64,000 nucleotides of DNA, taken from assembly GCF_014195325.1 (NCBI RefSeq), contig NZ_JACIBK010000007.1:1-64000 (forward strand), given 5' to 3'. The position numbers and the translations under genes were made by a program. Below, piece by piece: positions 1 through 10,424 of this stretch. The stretch's first letter is position 1, and each line of letters begins with the position of its first letter. The notes below the pieces were generated by a model that saw only the letters and a program-made list of their open reading frames with translations, had not been told where the DNA came from and did no database searches. This DNA is from Rhizobium sp. BK650. Lineage in GTDB: Bacteria; Pseudomonadota; Alphaproteobacteria; Rhizobiales; Rhizobiaceae.

Positions 1-177
1 GACGTGACCGGCATCGTGACGCTTCCGGAAGGCACGGAAATGGTCATGCCTGGCGACAACGTCACGGTTGACGTCGAGCTGATCGTTCCGATCGCGATGG
101 AAGAAAAGCTTCGCTTCGCTATCCGCGAAGGCGGCCGCACCGTCGGTGCTGGCATCGTTGCCGCTATCGTCGAGTAA
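1..177 (+). CDS. tuf: Elongation factor Tu, C-terminal fragment (cut by window edge)
   Basis: The window opens inside this gene; 58 codons remain before TAA. The residues match the end of EF-Tu domain 3, including [19 protein letters not shown], which is near-invariant in bacterial EF-Tu. EF-Tu delivers aminoacyl-tRNA to the ribosome as a GTP complex. A tuf copy immediately upstream of rpsJ is the usual alphaproteobacterial arrangement (str operon fused to S10). The GTPase domain lies outside the window. Confidence 0.95.
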   Translation, partial: DVTGIVTLPEGTEMVMPGDNVTVDVELIVPIAMEEKLRFAIREGGRTVGAGIVAAIVE

Positions 178-227
178 TTCCTTCGGCGGCTCCGCCGGAG
201 CGGCCGATTCGATGACATTATTATGAT

Positions 228-254
228 GCAAGCGGCGCAAGCCGCTTGCTTATT
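228..254 (+). terminator. Terminator-like hairpin after tuf
   Basis: A perfect 9-bp stem, GCAAGCGGC / GCCGCTTGC, is closed by a GCAA tetraloop and followed by TTATTA. It sits about 50 bases past the tuf stop and would separate str from S10 transcription, or attenuate read-through. The U-tract is weak, so termination efficiency is uncertain. Confidence 0.55.
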
Positions 255-480
255 ACACAGAAATGTTGCAAATGGCGCGCGAGCGCGATTTGCGTACCGC
301 TTTGGATGACGAAGCGGCGACTACAACAAACAATAAGGTGGGCTAATAGGCCCTGAAGACTGGATAGGGATGCCGAAGGCGCCCTCTCGATCTTTGAAAC
401 CGGTGGTCCGCCTTAGGAAGAAAGAACAACCCGTGTCTTTTTCGAAGATACGTGGAAAACAAACACAAGGATAACGTCGA
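255..480 (+). promoter_or_regulatory. Leader region of the S10 operon
   Basis: About 225 bases without a credible gene lie between the tuf hairpin and rpsJ. An AAGG at 467-470 lies 10 bases before the rpsJ ATG and is the likely ribosome binding site. In other bacteria the S10 leader carries the promoter and an L4-responsive control element. I see no element here that I can match with confidence. Confidence 0.35.
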
Positions 481-789
481 ATGAACGGCCAAAATATCCG
501 CATTCGCCTGAAGGCGTTCGATCACCGGATTCTCGATGCTTCCACGCGCGAGATCGTGTCGACGGCGAAGCGCACCGGTGCAAGCGTCCGGGGCCCCGTT
601 CCGCTTCCGACCCGCATCGAGAAGTTTACGGTCAACCGGTCCCCGCACATCGACAAGAAGAGCCGCGAACAGTTCGAGATGCGCACGCATAAGCGCCTGC
701 TCGACATCGTAGACCCGACCCCGCAGACGGTAGACGCGCTGATGAAGCTCGATCTCGCCGCCGGTGTCGATGTTGAGATCAAGCTCTGA
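481..789 (+). CDS. rpsJ: 30S ribosomal protein S10 (NusE)
   Basis: 102 residues, the normal length for S10. The start [15 protein letters not shown] and the internal [19 protein letters not shown] are typical of the family. S10 sits in the 30S head and also acts as NusE, contacting NusB and NusG in antitermination. It is the first gene of the S10 operon; rplC follows after 33 bases. Confidence 0.98.
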   Translation: MNGQNIRIRLKAFDHRILDASTREIVSTAKRTGASVRGPVPLPTRIEKFTVNRSPHIDKKSREQFEMRTHKRLLDIVDPTPQTVDALMKLDLAAGVDVEIKL

Positions 790-822
790 GCTTGCTCGAG
801 CTGAGTTGGAAGGATTGAACCG

Positions 823-1464
823 ATGCGTTCAGGTGTGATTGCACAGAAGGTGGGAATGACCCGCGTCTACAACGACGCCGGCGAGCATGTCCCGGTAACG
901 GTACTGCGTTTGGATGGCTGCCAGGTCGTGGCCCAGCGCACCGTAGAAAAGAACGGCTATACCGCGCTTCAGCTCGGTGCTGGCCAGGCCAAGGTGAAGA
1001 ACACCTCCAAGGCCATGCGCGGCAACTTCGCCGTCGCAAACGTTGAGCCGAAGGCCAAGCTGCAGGAATTCCGTGTTTCGGAAGACAACCTGCTCGATAT
1101 TGGCACCGAGCTCAAGGCTGGTCACTTTGCTGCTGGGCAGCTCGTCGATGTCACCGGCACGACGATCGGTAAGGGCTTTGCCGGCGCCATGAAGCGCCAC
1201 GGCTTCGGCGGTCTGCGCGCTACGCACGGTGTGTCCGTTTCGCACCGCTCGCATGGCTCGACGGGTTCGCGCCAGGATCCGGGCAAGGTTTTCAAGAACA
1301 AAAAGATGGCTGGTCACATGGGCCAGACGCGCGTGACGACGCAGAACCTTGAAGTGGTTTCGACCGACGAAGATCGCGGTCTGATCCTCATCAAGGGCGC
1401 AGTACCCGGTTCCAAGGGTGCCTGGATCATCGTGCGCGACGCCGTCAAGTCGGCAGCGAAGTAA
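823..1464 (+). CDS. rplC: 50S ribosomal protein L3
   Basis: 213 residues. It begins [18 protein letters not shown] and contains the glycine/histidine-rich loop [20 protein letters not shown] that reaches towards the peptidyl-transferase centre in L3. L3 is an early assembly protein binding 23S rRNA. The GGAAGG at 807-812 places the ribosome on the ATG at 823. rplD follows after 13 bases. Confidence 0.98.
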   Translation: MRSGVIAQKVGMTRVYNDAGEHVPVTVLRLDGCQVVAQRTVEKNGYTALQLGAGQAKVKNTSKAMRGNFAVANVEPKAKLQEFRVSEDNLLDIGTELKAGHFAAGQLVDVTGTTIGKGFAGAMKRHGFGGLRATHGVSVSHRSHGSTGSRQDPGKVFKNKKMAGHMGQTRVTTQNLEVVSTDEDRGLILIKGAVPGSKGAWIIVRDAVKSAAK

Positions 1465-1477
1465 GGGAGCCAGACCA

Positions 1478-2098
1478 ATGGAATTGAACGTCAAGACCCT
1501 CGAGGGCAAAGACGCTGGGAAGGTTTCCCTTTCTGACGCTATTTTCGGCCTTGAGCCCCGCGAAGACATTCTCGCCCGCGTCATCCGCTGGCAGCTTGCC
1601 AAGAAGCAGCAGGGCACCCATCAGGCAAAGGGCCGCGCCGATGTCGCGCGCACCGGCGCCAAGATGTACAAGCAGAAGGGTACGGGCCGCGCTCGCCACC
1701 ATTCGGCTCGTGCTCCGCAGTTCCGCGGCGGTGGTAAGGCTCATGGCCCGGTTGCTCGCAGCCACGAACACGACCTTCCGAAGAAGGTTCGCGCTCTCGG
1801 CCTGCGTCACGCGCTCTCTGCCAAGATCAAGGCTGACGACGTCATCGTCATCGACGACCTCGTCGCCAAGGAAGCAAAGACCAAGGCTCTTGCCGGTGTA
1901 TTCGCATCGCTTGGCCTGACCAACGCCCTCTTCATTGGCGGCGCTGAGCTCGACGGCAACTTCAAGCTCGCTGCCCAGAACATCCCGAACATCGATGTTC
2001 TGCCGATCCAGGGCATCAATGTTTACGACATCGTCCGCCGCGGCAAGCTCGTGCTTTCCAAGGCTGCCGTTGAAGCGCTAGAGGAGCGATTCAAGTGA
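1478..2098 (+). CDS. rplD: 50S ribosomal protein L4
   Basis: 206 residues from [15 protein letters not shown]. The reading frame is open further upstream into rplC, but the ATG at 1478 has a GGGAG seven bases before it and matches L4 N-termini. The long basic loop ([20 protein letters not shown]) is the L4 extension lining the exit tunnel. In enterobacteria L4 autoregulates S10 transcription and translation; whether it does here cannot be judged. Confidence 0.97.
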   Translation: MELNVKTLEGKDAGKVSLSDAIFGLEPREDILARVIRWQLAKKQQGTHQAKGRADVARTGAKMYKQKGTGRARHHSARAPQFRGGGKAHGPVARSHEHDLPKKVRALGLRHALSAKIKADDVIVIDDLVAKEAKTKALAGVFASLGLTNALFIGGAELDGNFKLAAQNIPNIDVLPIQGINVYDIVRRGKLVLSKAAVEALEERFK

Positions 2099-2388
2099 CC
2101 GATCTTCGCCACTACGATGTGATCGTTTCTCCGGCGATCACCGAAAAGTCCACGCTGGTATCGGAAAACAACCAGGTTGTTTTCAATGTCGCCAAGAAGG
2201 CGACGAAGCCGGAAATCAAGGCTGCAGTCGAGGCGCTCTTCGGCGTCAAGGTTACGGCCGTCAACACCCTGCTGCGCAAGGGCAAGACCCGTCGTTTTCG
2301 CGGTTTTGTCGGCAAGCAGCAGGACGTGAAGAAGGCTGTCGTGACGCTGGCTGAAGGCCAGACGATCGACGTCTCCACCGGTCTCTGA
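2095..2388 (+). CDS. rplW: 50S ribosomal protein L23
   Basis: 97 residues with a GTG start that overlaps the rplD TGA by four bases (GTGA), so translation is probably coupled. The family motif [18 protein letters not shown] is near the N-terminus. L23 sits at the tunnel exit and is the docking point for trigger factor and SRP. Confidence 0.96.
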   Translation: MTDLRHYDVIVSPAITEKSTLVSENNQVVFNVAKKATKPEIKAAVEALFGVKVTAVNTLLRKGKTRRFRGFVGKQQDVKKAVVTLAEGQTIDVSTGL

Positions 2389-2399
2389 GGTATAAAAAG

Positions 2400-3236
2400 A
2401 TGGCATTGAAAACTTTCAATCCGACGACCCCGAGCCAGCGTCAGCTGGTCATCGTTGATCGCTCCTCGCTCTATAAGGGCAAGCCGGTTAAGGCGCTGAC
2501 CGAAGGTCTGAACAAGAGCGGCGGCCGTAACAACCTTGGCCGCATCACTGCCCGCTTCATCGGCGGCGGTCACAAGCGCAGCTACCGTCTGGTAGACTTC
2601 AAGCGTCGCAAGTTCGACGTTGAAGGCACTGTCGAGCGTATCGAATACGACCCGAACCGTACGGCTTTCATCGCGCTCATCAGCTATGCCGATGGCGAAC
2701 AGGCCTATATCATCGCTCCGCAGCGTCTTGCTGCCGGCGACAAGGTCATCGCTTCCGACAAGGCTGTCGACGTCAAGCCCGGCAACACGATGCCGCTGCA
2801 GTACATTCCGGTCGGCTCCATCATCCACAATGTGGAAATGAAGCCGGGCAAGGGCGGCCAGATCGCTCGCTCCGCCGGTTCCTACGCACAGCTCGTCGGC
2901 CGCGACCAGGGCATGGCGATCCTTCGCCTGAACTCTGGCGAACAGCGCCTCGTAAACGGCATCTGCCTTGCCTCGATCGGTGCCGTTTCCAACCCCGATC
3001 ACGCCAACATCAACGACGGCAAGGCCGGTCGTACCGTTTGGCGCGGCAAGCGTCCACATAACCGCGGTGTTGTCATGAACCCTGTCGACCACCCGCACGG
3101 CGGTGGTGAAGGCCGTACCTCTGGTGGTCGCCATCCGGTGACCCCGTGGGGCAAGCCGACCAAGGGCAAGCGCACCCGGTCGAACAAGTCGACCGACAAG
3201 TTCATTATGCGTTCGCGTCATCAGCGCAAGAAGTAA
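2400..3236 (+). CDS. rplB: 50S ribosomal protein L2
   Basis: 278 residues, the usual L2 length. The C-terminal region [20 protein letters not shown] contains the conserved histidine near the peptidyl-transferase centre. L2 is required for subunit association. It starts 11 bases after rplW; rpsS follows after 15 bases. Confidence 0.98.
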   Translation: MALKTFNPTTPSQRQLVIVDRSSLYKGKPVKALTEGLNKSGGRNNLGRITARFIGGGHKRSYRLVDFKRRKFDVEGTVERIEYDPNRTAFIALISYADGEQAYIIAPQRLAAGDKVIASDKAVDVKPGNTMPLQYIPVGSIIHNVEMKPGKGGQIARSAGSYAQLVGRDQGMAILRLNSGEQRLVNGICLASIGAVSNPDHANINDGKAGRTVWRGKRPHNRGVVMNPVDHPHGGGEGRTSGGRHPVTPWGKPTKGKRTRSNKSTDKFIMRSRHQRKK

Positions 3237-3251
3237 GAGAGGAAGTCCTCA

Positions 3252-3530
3252 ATGGCTCGTTCAGTATGGAAAGGTCCGTTTGTTGACGGCTATCTTCTCA
3301 AGAAGGCTGAGAAGGTTCGTGAAGGCGGACGTGCAGAAGTAATCAAGATCTGGAGCCGTCGCTCCACGATCCTGCCGCAGTTCGTCGGTCTCACCTTCGG
3401 CGTCTATAACGGCAGCAAGCATGTTCCGGTCAGCGTCAACGAAGACATGGTCGGCCACAAATTCGGTGAATTCTCTCCGACCCGTACCTATTACGGTCAC
3501 GGCGCGGACAAGAAGGCAAAGAGGAAGTAA
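3252..3530 (+). CDS. rpsS: 30S ribosomal protein S19
   Basis: 92 residues beginning [20 protein letters not shown], a hallmark S19 N-terminus; the [16 protein letters not shown] motif is near the end. S19 forms a complex with S13 in the 30S head. Only two bases separate it from rplV, which suggests coupled translation. Confidence 0.98.
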   Translation: MARSVWKGPFVDGYLLKKAEKVREGGRAEVIKIWSRRSTILPQFVGLTFGVYNGSKHVPVSVNEDMVGHKFGEFSPTRTYYGHGADKKAKRK

Positions 3531-3532
3531 CA

Positions 3533-3922
3533 ATGGGCAAGGCAAAAGCCGAACGCCGGCTGAAGGACAATGAGGCGCAAGCAGTCGCCCGTACGCTCCG
3601 CGTCAGCCCACAGAAGCTCAACCTGGTTGCCGCGGCTATCCGCGGCAAGAAGGTCGATCGTGCACTCGCTGAGCTGGAGTTCTCCCGCAAGCGCATCGCA
3701 GGCGCCGTCAAGAAGACGCTCGAATCTGCGATCGCCAACGCCGAGAACAACCATGACCTCGACGTCGACGCTCTCGTCGTCGCTGAGGCCTATGTCGGCA
3801 AGTCGATCGTCATGAAGCGCTTCCACGCTCGTGGCCGCGGCCGCGCATCGCGTATCGAACGTCCGTTCGCTCACCTGACGATCGTCGTTCGTGAAGTGCA
3901 GGCACAAGAGGAGGCCGCATAA
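3533..3922 (+). CDS. rplV: 50S ribosomal protein L22
   Basis: 129 residues. It contains the L22 core [20 protein letters not shown] and the tunnel-lining hairpin [21 protein letters not shown]22 lines the exit tunnel with L4 and is a classic site of macrolide-resistance changes. Its stop shares one base with the rpsC start (TAATG). Confidence 0.97.
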   Translation: MGKAKAERRLKDNEAQAVARTLRVSPQKLNLVAAAIRGKKVDRALAELEFSRKRIAGAVKKTLESAIANAENNHDLDVDALVVAEAYVGKSIVMKRFHARGRGRASRIERPFAHLTIVVREVQAQEEAA

Positions 3923-4656
3923 TGGGTCAGAAAATCAATCCGATTGGTTTCCGTCTTGGCATCAACCGTACCTGGGATAGCCGCTGGTTTGCGGACAATG
4001 CCGAATACGGACAGCTCCTGCACGAAGACCTGAAGATGCGGAAGTTCGTCATGAGCGAGCTGAAGCAGGCTGGTATCGCAAAGGTGGTCATCGAGCGTCC
4101 GCACAAGAAGTGCCGCGTCACGATCCACTCGGCCCGTCCGGGCCTGATCATCGGCCGCAAGGGCGCCGACATCGACAAGCTCCGCAAGAAGCTGTCGGAT
4201 ATGACGAACTCCGAAACGCACCTCAACATCGTTGAAGTGCGCAAGCCGGAAATCGACGCAACGCTCGTTGCTCAGTCGATCGCCCAGCAGCTCGAGCGCC
4301 GCGTGGCTTTCCGCCGCGCCATGAAGCGCGCCGTTCAGTCTGCGATGCGTCTTGGCGCCGAAGGCATCAAGATCACCTGCGCCGGCCGTCTCGGCGGCGC
4401 TGAAATCGCTCGTACGGAATGGTATCGCGAAGGCCGCGTTCCGCTGCACACCCTGCGCGCTGACATCGACTACGGTACGGCTGAAGCCGAAACTGCATTC
4501 GGTATTTGCGGCATCAAGGTCTGGATCTTCAAGGGCGAAATCCTTGAGCACGATCCGATGGCTTCCGAACGCCGCGCGCTGGAAGGCGACGCACAGGGCC
4601 CGGCAAGCCGCGAACGCGACCGTGGCGATCGTCGCCGCGAACGCGACAACGCGTAA
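3922..4656 (+). CDS. rpsC: 30S ribosomal protein S3
   Basis: 244 residues starting [20 protein letters not shown]. The KH RNA-binding domain includes [20 protein letters not shown] charged Arg-rich C-terminal tail (REREDR-like) is typical of rhizobial S3. S3 forms part of the mRNA entry tunnel and contributes helicase activity. It is coupled to rplV by a one-base overlap. Confidence 0.97.
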   Translation: MGQKINPIGFRLGINRTWDSRWFADNAEYGQLLHEDLKMRKFVMSELKQAGIAKVVIERPHKKCRVTIHSARPGLIIGRKGADIDKLRKKLSDMTNSETHLNIVEVRKPEIDATLVAQSIAQQLERRVAFRRAMKRAVQSAMRLGAEGIKITCAGRLGGAEIARTEWYREGRVPLHTLRADIDYGTAEAETAFGICGIKVWIFKGEILEHDPMASERRALEGDAQGPASRERDRGDRRRERDNA

Positions 4657-4694
4657 TTAGCGCTGGCGAAAGATAAGCTCGGAGAAGTTAGAAA

Positions 4695-5108
4695 ATGTTG
4701 CAGCCAAAGCGTACTAAGTATCGCAAGCAGTTCAAGGGCCGCATCAAGGGCGTAGCCAAAGGCGGTTCTGACCTGGCCTTCGGTGAATTCGGCCTGAAGG
4801 CTCAGGAGCCGAACCGCGTTAACGCACGTGAGATCGAAGCGGCTCGCCGCGCGATCACGCGTTACATGAAGCGCGCCGGCCGTGTTTGGATCCGCGTGTT
4901 CCCGGATGTTCCGGTAACCGCAAAGCCTACCGAAGTCCGTATGGGTAAGGGTAAGGGCTCCGTGGAATACTGGGCATGCAAGGTCAAGCCCGGTCGTATG
5001 ATGTTCGAGATCGACGGTGTTTCCGAGGAAATCGCGCGTGAAGCGCTTCGCCTCGGCTCGGCCAAGCTCTCGGTCAAGACGCGCTTCGTTCAGCGCATCG
5101 CAGAGTAA
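4695..5108 (+). CDS. rplP: 50S ribosomal protein L16
   Basis: 137 residues, starting [19 protein letters not shown]. It contains [20 protein letters not shown], with the conserved arginine that is hydroxylated in some bacteria. L16 contacts the A-site tRNA elbow. A GGAG at 4681-4684 precedes the start. rpmC follows after 12 bases. Confidence 0.97.
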   Translation: MLQPKRTKYRKQFKGRIKGVAKGGSDLAFGEFGLKAQEPNRVNAREIEAARRAITRYMKRAGRVWIRVFPDVPVTAKPTEVRMGKGKGSVEYWACKVKPGRMMFEIDGVSEEIAREALRLGSAKLSVKTRFVQRIAE

Positions 5109-5120
5109 GGAGAAGGCACG

Positions 5121-5321
5121 ATGAAAGCCGAAGAAGTACGCGGCCTCACGGCCGACCAGCTCAAGGACAAGCTTGCCGACCTGAAGAAGGAGCAGTTCAA
5201 CCTGCGCTTCCAGAAGGCAACCGGCCAGCTCGAGAAGTCCTCGCGCATCAACGAAGTCCGCAAGGACATCGCACGCGTCAAAACCATTGCCCGCCAGAAG
5301 GCGGCAGAAGCAAAGGCTTAA
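5121..5321 (+). CDS. rpmC: 50S ribosomal protein L29
   Basis: 66 residues, a two-helix hairpin protein. It contains [18 protein letters not shown] and the [14 protein letters not shown] signature. L29 sits next to L23 at the tunnel exit. AAGGAG lies eight bases upstream. Confidence 0.95.
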   Translation: MKAEEVRGLTADQLKDKLADLKKEQFNLRFQKATGQLEKSSRINEVRKDIARVKTIARQKAAEAKA

Positions 5322-5333
5322 AGGAAGAAAAAT

Positions 5334-5573
5334 ATGCCGAAGCGCATTCTGCAGGGCGTCGTGGTTGGTGACAAGAACGAGAAGACTGTCGTAGTTCGCG
5401 TTGAGCGTCGTTTCGCTCATCCGCTGCTGCAGAAAACCGTTCGTCGCTCCAAGAAGTACAAGGCCCACGACGAAAACAACCAGTACAAGATCGGCGATGT
5501 CGTCTCCATCGAGGAGTGCGCACCGATCTCCAAGGACAAGCGCTGGACGGTCGTTTCCGCCCAGGTGAAGTAA
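5334..5573 (+). CDS. rpsQ: 30S ribosomal protein S17
   Basis: 79 residues of OB-fold protein with the family stretches [20 protein letters not shown] and [13 protein letters not shown]17 is a primary 16S rRNA binder. It is the last gene of the S10 segment: a 261-base gap with a terminator-like hairpin separates it from rplN, the same boundary as between the S10 and spc operons of E. coli. Confidence 0.96.
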   Translation: MPKRILQGVVVGDKNEKTVVVRVERRFAHPLLQKTVRRSKKYKAHDENNQYKIGDVVSIEECAPISKDKRWTVVSAQVK

Positions 5574-5627
5574 GAATTTTGCGCGAGGCCTTGCGTCTCG
5601 CGGAAATTTCTGTATGAAGCAGCGTCG

Positions 5628-5654
5628 GAACGCTCGAATGCCGGGCGTTCTTTT
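5628..5654 (+). terminator. Intrinsic terminator between S10 and spc segments
   Basis: GAACGCTCG (5628-5636) pairs with CGGGCGTTC (5642-5650), a nine-pair stem including one G-T wobble, with an AATGC loop and a following TTTT. It lies 55 bases after the rpsQ stop. The remaining gap to rplN (5655-5834) would have room for a promoter for the spc segment, though I cannot assign one. Confidence 0.65.
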
Positions 5655-5834
5655 GCTTTGAGCGCACGGAAGGTCCCGTTTGGGAAACCACCCTGGCAAC
5701 GATCTACCCCGCGCTATTCAAGCTATTGCCGTGTTTTCGCTGTCCTTGTGACGAGCGGCCGGCAGACAATTTTCATAAGCCGGAAGAGGGGGCTTTGCCC
5801 AACCATTCCGGTAAGAACAAGAAGGCGACCTGAT

Positions 5835-6203
5835 ATGATTCAGATGCAAACAAACCTCGACGTGGCGGATAATTCCGGCGCACGTCGTGTCATGTGCATC
5901 AAGGTGCTGGGCGGCTCGAAGCGCAAGTATGCCTCGATCGGCGACGTCATCGTCGTTTCGATCAAGGAAGCTATTCCGCGCGGCCGTGTGAAGAAGGGTG
6001 ACGTGATGAAGGCGGTTGTCGTTCGCACCGCCAAGGACATCCGTCGTCCGGATGGCTCCGTCATCCGCTTCGACACCAACGCAGCAGTCCTCATCGACAA
6101 CAAGAAAGAGCCGATCGGCACCCGTATCTTCGGACCGGTTCCGCGCGAACTTCGCGCAAAGAACCACATGAAGATCATCTCGCTGGCTCCCGAAGTACTG
6201 TAA
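5835..6203 (+). CDS. rplN: 50S ribosomal protein L14
   Basis: 122 residues from [20 protein letters not shown], the standard L14 start; the frame is open further upstream but that sequence is not L14-like. The conserved RAVIVRT-type segment appears here as [21 protein letters not shown]14 helps form bridge B8 between subunits and is the binding site of the silencing factor RsfS. It opens the spc segment. Confidence 0.97.
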   Translation: MIQMQTNLDVADNSGARRVMCIKVLGGSKRKYASIGDVIVVSIKEAIPRGRVKKGDVMKAVVVRTAKDIRRPDGSVIRFDTNAAVLIDNKKEPIGTRIFGPVPRELRAKNHMKIISLAPEVL

Positions 6204-6215
6204 GGAGCGAGAACG

Positions 6216-6524
6216 ATGCAGAAGATTCGTAAGGGCGACAAGGTCGTCATGCTCGCAGGCAAGGACAAGGGCCGCACTGGCGAAGTGCTCCAGGTTCTGC
6301 CGAAGGAAGATCGCGCCGTCGTTCGCGGCGTCAACGTCGTAAAGCGCCACCAGCGCCAGACGCAGACTCAGGAAGCCGGTATCATTTCCAAGGAAGCTCC
6401 GGTTCACCTGTCCAACGTCGCAATCGTCGACAAGGACGGCAAGCCGACCCGCGTCGGTTTCAAGGTTGTTGACGGCAAGAAGGTCCGCGTGGCCAAGCGT
6501 TCGGGAGATGTGATCGATGGCTGA
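6216..6524 (+). CDS. rplX: 50S ribosomal protein L24
   Basis: 102 residues containing a KOW motif at the N-terminus ([20 protein letters not shown]). L24 is an assembly initiator of the 50S subunit. Its last eight bases overlap the start of rplE. Confidence 0.97.
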   Translation: MQKIRKGDKVVMLAGKDKGRTGEVLQVLPKEDRAVVRGVNVVKRHQRQTQTQEAGIISKEAPVHLSNVAIVDKDGKPTRVGFKVVDGKKVRVAKRSGDVIDG

Positions 6525-7074
6525 GGCAAAGTACGAGCCGCGGCTCAAGAAGGAATATGTTGAGCGGATCCGTAAAGCGCTGCAGGAGAAGTACTCCTAC
6601 GCCAACGAGATGATGATCCCGAAGCTCGACAAGATCGTTATCAACATGGGTGTGGGCGAAGCCACGGCTGACTCGAAGAAGCCGACCGTCGCTGCTGCCG
6701 ATCTGGCTGCCATCGCTGGTCAGAAGCCGGTAATCACCCGTGCGCGCAACTCCATCGCAGGCTTCAAAGTCCGCGAAAACATGCCGATCGGCGCGAAGGT
6801 CACCCTGCGCGGCGCCCGCATGTATGAGTTCCTGGATCGCCTGGTCAACATCGCGCTCCCGCGCGTTCGCGACTTCCGCGGCCTGAACCCGAAGAGCTTT
6901 GACGGCCGTGGCAATTTCGCCATGGGCATCAAGGAGCACATTGTGTTCCCTGAGATCAACTACGACAAGGTTGATCAGATGTGGGGCATGGACATCATCG
7001 TTTGCACGACGGCCAAGACCGACGACGAAGCTCGCACGCTCCTCACGGAGTTCAGCTTCCCGTTCCGTCAGTAA
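6517..7074 (+). CDS. rplE: 50S ribosomal protein L5
   Basis: 185 residues. Family motifs include [15 protein letters not shown] and the C-terminal [21 protein letters not shown]5 binds 5S rRNA and contacts the P-site tRNA. The start lies inside the end of rplX, so translation of the two is probably linked. Confidence 0.97.
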   Translation: MAEAKYEPRLKKEYVERIRKALQEKYSYANEMMIPKLDKIVINMGVGEATADSKKPTVAAADLAAIAGQKPVITRARNSIAGFKVRENMPIGAKVTLRGARMYEFLDRLVNIALPRVRDFRGLNPKSFDGRGNFAMGIKEHIVFPEINYDKVDQMWGMDIIVCTTAKTDDEARTLLTEFSFPFRQ

Positions 7075-7106
7075 CCGTAACGACGAGCGTAGAAAAGGAA
7101 CCTGAC

Positions 7107-7412
7107 ATGGCGAAGACAAGCGCAGTTGAAAAGAACAAGCGCCGCCGTAATACGGTCGCAAACCAGGCCGCCAAGCGCGCTGCCCTGAAGGCGATCATCA
7201 TGAACCAGGCTCTTCCGATCGAAGAGCGGTTCAAGGCCTCGATCAAGCTGGCATCCCTGCCGCGCGACGGATCGAAGACCCGCATTCGCAACCGTTGCGA
7301 AGTGTCCGGTCGTCCGCGCGCTTACTACCGCAAACTGCGCATGTCGCGTATCGCGCTGCGCGAACTGGGCAATCTCGGCAAGGTGCCGGGCATCGTCAAG
7401 TCGAGCTGGTAA
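7107..7412 (+). CDS. rpsN: 30S ribosomal protein S14 (zinc-independent form)
   Basis: 101 residues from [20 protein letters not shown]. This is the long, cysteine-poor C-minus type: the CxxC pairs of the zinc form are absent, and the end [20 protein letters not shown] is typical. The chosen ATG has AAGGAA about ten bases upstream. S14 assembles late into the 30S head. Confidence 0.97.
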   Translation: MAKTSAVEKNKRRRNTVANQAAKRAALKAIIMNQALPIEERFKASIKLASLPRDGSKTRIRNRCEVSGRPRAYYRKLRMSRIALRELGNLGKVPGIVKSSW

Positions 7413-7424
7413 GGAGCAGGTTAG

Positions 7425-7823
7425 ATGACAATGACTGATCCGTTGGGCGATATGCTCACCCGCATCCGCAATGGTGCTTCGCGTCGCAAGTCGTCGGTTT
7501 CGACGCCTGCCTCCAAGCTCCGTGCGCGTGTTCTCGATGTGCTCCAGGCCGAAGGCTACATCCGCGGCTACTCCGTCGTCGATTTCGGCAACGGCAAGTC
7601 CGAGCTCAACATCGAACTCAAGTACTATGAAGGCGCATCGGTGATCCGCGAGATCGGCCGTGTGTCCAAGCCGGGCCGCCGGGTTTATGTCTCGGTCAAG
7701 TCCATTCCGCAGGTCGCGAACGGCCTCGGCATCACCATCCTTTCGACTCCGAAGGGCGTGATGGCCGATCACCAAGCTCGCGAACAGAACGTTGGTGGCG
7801 AGGTTCTCTGCTCGGTCTTCTAA
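7425..7823 (+). CDS. rpsH: 30S ribosomal protein S8
   Basis: 132 residues; it contains [20 protein letters not shown] and the C-terminal GGEVLCSVF. The ATG at 7425 lies at good distance from an AAGGAG; a second ATG at 7431 is possible. S8 binds the central domain of 16S rRNA and in E. coli represses the spc operon. Confidence 0.96.
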   Translation: MTMTDPLGDMLTRIRNGASRRKSSVSTPASKLRARVLDVLQAEGYIRGYSVVDFGNGKSELNIELKYYEGASVIREIGRVSKPGRRVYVSVKSIPQVANGLGITILSTPKGVMADHQAREQNVGGEVLCSVF

Positions 7824-7865
7824 GACAGGGCAGGGGTCTCCATAGCGAACAGACAGGATAGAAAC

Positions 7866-8399
7866 ATGTCTCGTATCGGTAAGAAGCCCGTTCAGGTGCC
7901 TGCTGGGATCACGGCTACGGTCGATGGCCAGAAGGTTTCCGCTAAGGGCCCGAAGGGCGAGCTGTTTTTCGTCGCGAATGATGAAATCAGCGTCAAGCTC
8001 GAAAACAACGCGGTCGTCGTAACGCCGCTCTCCCAGACGAAGGAAGCTCGGTCGAAGTGGGGCATGTCCCGCACGATGATCGAAAACATCTTCAAGGGCG
8101 TCAAGGACGGCTACGAGCGCAAGCTCGAAATCAACGGCGTTGGTTACCGTGCCGCCATGCAGGGCAAGAACCTGCAGCTGGCTCTCGGTTTCAGCCACGA
8201 CGTGGTTTATGAGCCGCCGCAGGGCATTACGATCGCTGTGCCGAAGCCGACGGAAATCGTCGTTACCGGTATCAACAAGCAGCAGGTCGGCCAGGTCGCC
8301 GCCGAGATTCGCGAATACCGCGGTCCGGAGCCCTATAAGGGCAAGGGCGTCAAGTATGCCGAAGAGCGGATTGTCCGCAAAGAAGGCAAGAAGAAGTAA
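7866..8399 (+). CDS. rplF: 50S ribosomal protein L6
   Basis: 177 residues with the start [15 protein letters not shown] and the conserved C-terminal [21 protein letters not shown]6 has two similar alpha/beta domains and binds near the sarcin-ricin loop. rplR follows after 12 bases. Confidence 0.97.
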   Translation: MSRIGKKPVQVPAGITATVDGQKVSAKGPKGELFFVANDEISVKLENNAVVVTPLSQTKEARSKWGMSRTMIENIFKGVKDGYERKLEINGVGYRAAMQGKNLQLALGFSHDVVYEPPQGITIAVPKPTEIVVTGINKQQVGQVAAEIREYRGPEPYKGKGVKYAEERIVRKEGKKK

Positions 8400-8411
8400 G
8401 GATCACGCGAA

Positions 8412-8774
8412 ATGGCTAGCAGGAAAGAAGCACTTGCACGTCGTGCCAACCGCGTGCGCCGTCATCTCAAGTCGGTGGCCAATGGTCGTCCGCGCCTGTC
8501 GGTTCATCGCTCGTCGAAGAACATCTACGCACAGATCATCGACGATGTTGCCGGCAAGACGCTTGCCGCTGCATCGACCCTCGACAAGGATCTGCGCGGT
8601 TCTCTGAAGACCGGTGCCGATACCGCTGCAGCTGCCCTCGTCGGCAAGCTGGTTGCAGAGCGCGCCTCGAAGGCTGGCGTCAAGGAGGTCGTTTTCGACC
8701 GTGGCGCCTTCATCTACCACGGCCGCATCAAGGCCTTGGCAGAAGCAGCCCGCGAAGGCGGTCTGACCTTCTAA
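8412..8774 (+). CDS. rplR: 50S ribosomal protein L18
   Basis: 120 residues, with [20 protein letters not shown] and the terminal [18 protein letters not shown]18 binds 5S rRNA together with L5 and L25. A 132-base gap with two large hairpins separates it from rpsE, which is unusual for neighbours that are normally close. Confidence 0.97.
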   Translation: MASRKEALARRANRVRRHLKSVANGRPRLSVHRSSKNIYAQIIDDVAGKTLAAASTLDKDLRGSLKTGADTAAAALVGKLVAERASKAGVKEVVFDRGAFIYHGRIKALAEAAREGGLTF

Positions 8775-8780
8775 TCAGTT

Positions 8781-8866
8781 TCCGGCCGAAGCTTTCGGAA
8801 AGCCTCGGCCGGATTTCACCGGACCGCAGATCGTTCCCTTTGGGAAGCCGATGCGGTCCTCGTTTT
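8781..8866 (+). terminator. Two tandem terminator-like hairpins between rplR and rpsE
   Basis: First hairpin: TCCGGCCGA (8781-8789) pairs with TCGGCCGGA (8805-8813), extended inside by GCTTTC/GAAAGC, then TTT. Second hairpin: GGACCGCA (8821-8828) pairs with TGCGGTCC (8852-8859), with an inner TTCCC/GGGAA, then TCGTTTTG. Both stand between co-directional ribosomal genes, so they may act as attenuators or RNA-processing sites, not full stops. Confidence 0.55.
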
Positions 8867-8906
8867 GTTTGCCGATTGCACCCGGAAAAGAAAAAGGAAG
8901 AGGACA

Positions 8907-9476
8907 ATGGCACAGGAAAGAAGGCCGCAGCGGGAAGACCGCCAGAGCCGTGAAGAGCGCGATAGCGAATTCGTCGACAAGCTGGTCGCGATCAACCGCG
9001 TCGCAAAGGTCGTCAAGGGCGGCCGTCGCTTCGGTTTCGCCGCTCTCGTCGTCGTTGGCGACCAGAAGGGCCGTGTAGGCTTCGGCCATGGCAAGGCACG
9101 CGAAGTGCCGGAAGCCATCCGCAAGGCGACCGAAAGCGCAAAGCGCGACATGATCTTCGTACCGCTGCGTGACGGTCGTACGCTGCATCACGACGTTCAT
9201 GGCCGCCATGGCGCCGGGAAGGTTCTGCTGCGCTCGGCCAAGGTTGGTACCGGTATCATTGCCGGCGGTCCGATGCGTGCCGTTTTCGAAACGCTCGGCA
9301 TGCACGACGTCGTCGCCAAGTCGACCGGTTCGTCGAACCCCTACAACATGGTTCGCGCGACCTTCGACGCTCTGAAGCACCAGGTTCACCCGAAGGACAT
9401 CGCAGCACAGCGCGGCATCAAGTATGCTACGCTCCAGGCTCGCCGTGCCGCTTCTGGCAACGCCTCTGAAGAATAA
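8907..9476 (+). CDS. rpsE: 30S ribosomal protein S5
   Basis: 189 residues from [20 protein letters not shown]; the frame extends 14 codons upstream but the ATG at 8907 follows a GGAAGAGG site. The double-stranded RNA-binding part is followed by [21 protein letters not shown]5 contributes to translational accuracy and the mRNA entry site. Confidence 0.97.
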   Translation: MAQERRPQREDRQSREERDSEFVDKLVAINRVAKVVKGGRRFGFAALVVVGDQKGRVGFGHGKAREVPEAIRKATESAKRDMIFVPLRDGRTLHHDVHGRHGAGKVLLRSAKVGTGIIAGGPMRAVFETLGMHDVVAKSTGSSNPYNMVRATFDALKHQVHPKDIAAQRGIKYATLQARRAASGNASEE

Positions 9477-9489
9477 GAGGAGCTGACCA

Positions 9490-9699
9490 ATGGCCAAGGC
9501 TACCAAGAAGGCTGAAGCGAAAACTGTAACGATCGAACAGATCGGCAGCCCGATTCGCCGTCCGGACGTCCAGCAGCGCACGCTGATCGGTCTCGGACTG
9601 AACAAGATGCACCGTCGCCGCACGCTGGAAGATACTCCGGCCGTTCGTGGCATGATCCGTGCAGTCCAGCATCTCGTTCGCGTTGTCGACGAGAAGTGA
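9490..9699 (+). CDS. rpmD: 50S ribosomal protein L30
   Basis: 69 residues, with [20 protein letters not shown] and [20 protein letters not shown], typical of bacterial L30. It sits in the conserved rpsE-rpmD-rplO order with 13- and 16-base gaps. Confidence 0.96.
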   Translation: MAKATKKAEAKTVTIEQIGSPIRRPDVQQRTLIGLGLNKMHRRRTLEDTPAVRGMIRAVQHLVRVVDEK

Positions 9700-9715
9700 G
9701 ACCGGAGTAACGATC

Positions 9716-10189
9716 ATGAAACTCAATGAAATCAAGGATAACGAAGGCTCTACCCACAGCCGCAAGCGCCTCGGCCGCGGTATCGGCTCGGGCTCCGGCA
9801 AGACCGGCGGTCGCGGTGTAAAGGGTCAGAAGTCCCGTTCGGGCGTTGCCATCAACGGCTTCGAAGGCGGTCAGATGCCTATCTACCGTCGCCTGCCAAA
9901 GCGCGGCTTCAACAATATCTTCGCAGCCGACTACGTCGTCGTATCGCTGGCACGCATCCAGGCTGCCGTCGATGCCGGCAAGCTCGACGCGAAGGCGACC
10001 GTTGACGCAGCTGCTCTCAAGGCTGCCGGCGTCATTCGTCGCGCCAAGGACGGCGTTCGCGTCCTCGCCGATGGCGAGCTCAAGGCCAAGATCACGCTCG
10101 AAGTTGCAGGCGCTTCCAAGTCTGCCGTCGAGAAGATCGAAAAGGCTGGCGGCAAGGTAACGCTTCTTTCTGCCGCAGCGGCAGAATAA
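9716..10189 (+). CDS. rplO: 50S ribosomal protein L15
   Basis: 157 residues from [20 protein letters not shown]; the N-terminal [20 protein letters not shown] is the glycine-rich rRNA-binding extension of L15. L15 organises the core of 23S rRNA. A hairpin follows before secY. Confidence 0.97.
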   Translation: MKLNEIKDNEGSTHSRKRLGRGIGSGSGKTGGRGVKGQKSRSGVAINGFEGGQMPIYRRLPKRGFNNIFAADYVVVSLARIQAAVDAGKLDAKATVDAAALKAAGVIRRAKDGVRVLADGELKAKITLEVAGASKSAVEKIEKAGGKVTLLSAAAAE

Positions 10190-10203
10190 TAAACTGATGA
10201 TAT

Positions 10204-10235
10204 ATCGCCCGGGGTGCTTCACACCGGGCGATTTT
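10204..10235 (+). terminator. Hairpin between rplO and secY
   Basis: ATCGCCCGG (10204-10212) pairs with CCGGGCGAT (10224-10232) and is followed by TTTG. It is 14 bases past rplO, leaving about 190 bases before secY. Those bases may carry a secondary promoter for secY-adk. Confidence 0.6.
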
Positions 10236-10424
10236 GCTCCCATATGTGAGCCTCACGAAAACCTGCTTGAACGCATCCGCGTCGGGACGGTAAGACTGAA
10301 AACGAGGGTGAGGCATCGGGTTGCGCCAGCGATCCACCCGAAGCCCGGTTTTTAAAAGAAATTCATACTGATTCCGGTGCCGGCCGACCTGAGAGCGCCC
10401 GGAATTGGTAGCGCGGAGAAACGC

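Noticed and set aside
2112..3221. 369-codon minus-strand frame across rplW-rplB
   Set aside because: A shadow of two certain ribosomal genes; long antisense frames are common in GC-rich DNA.
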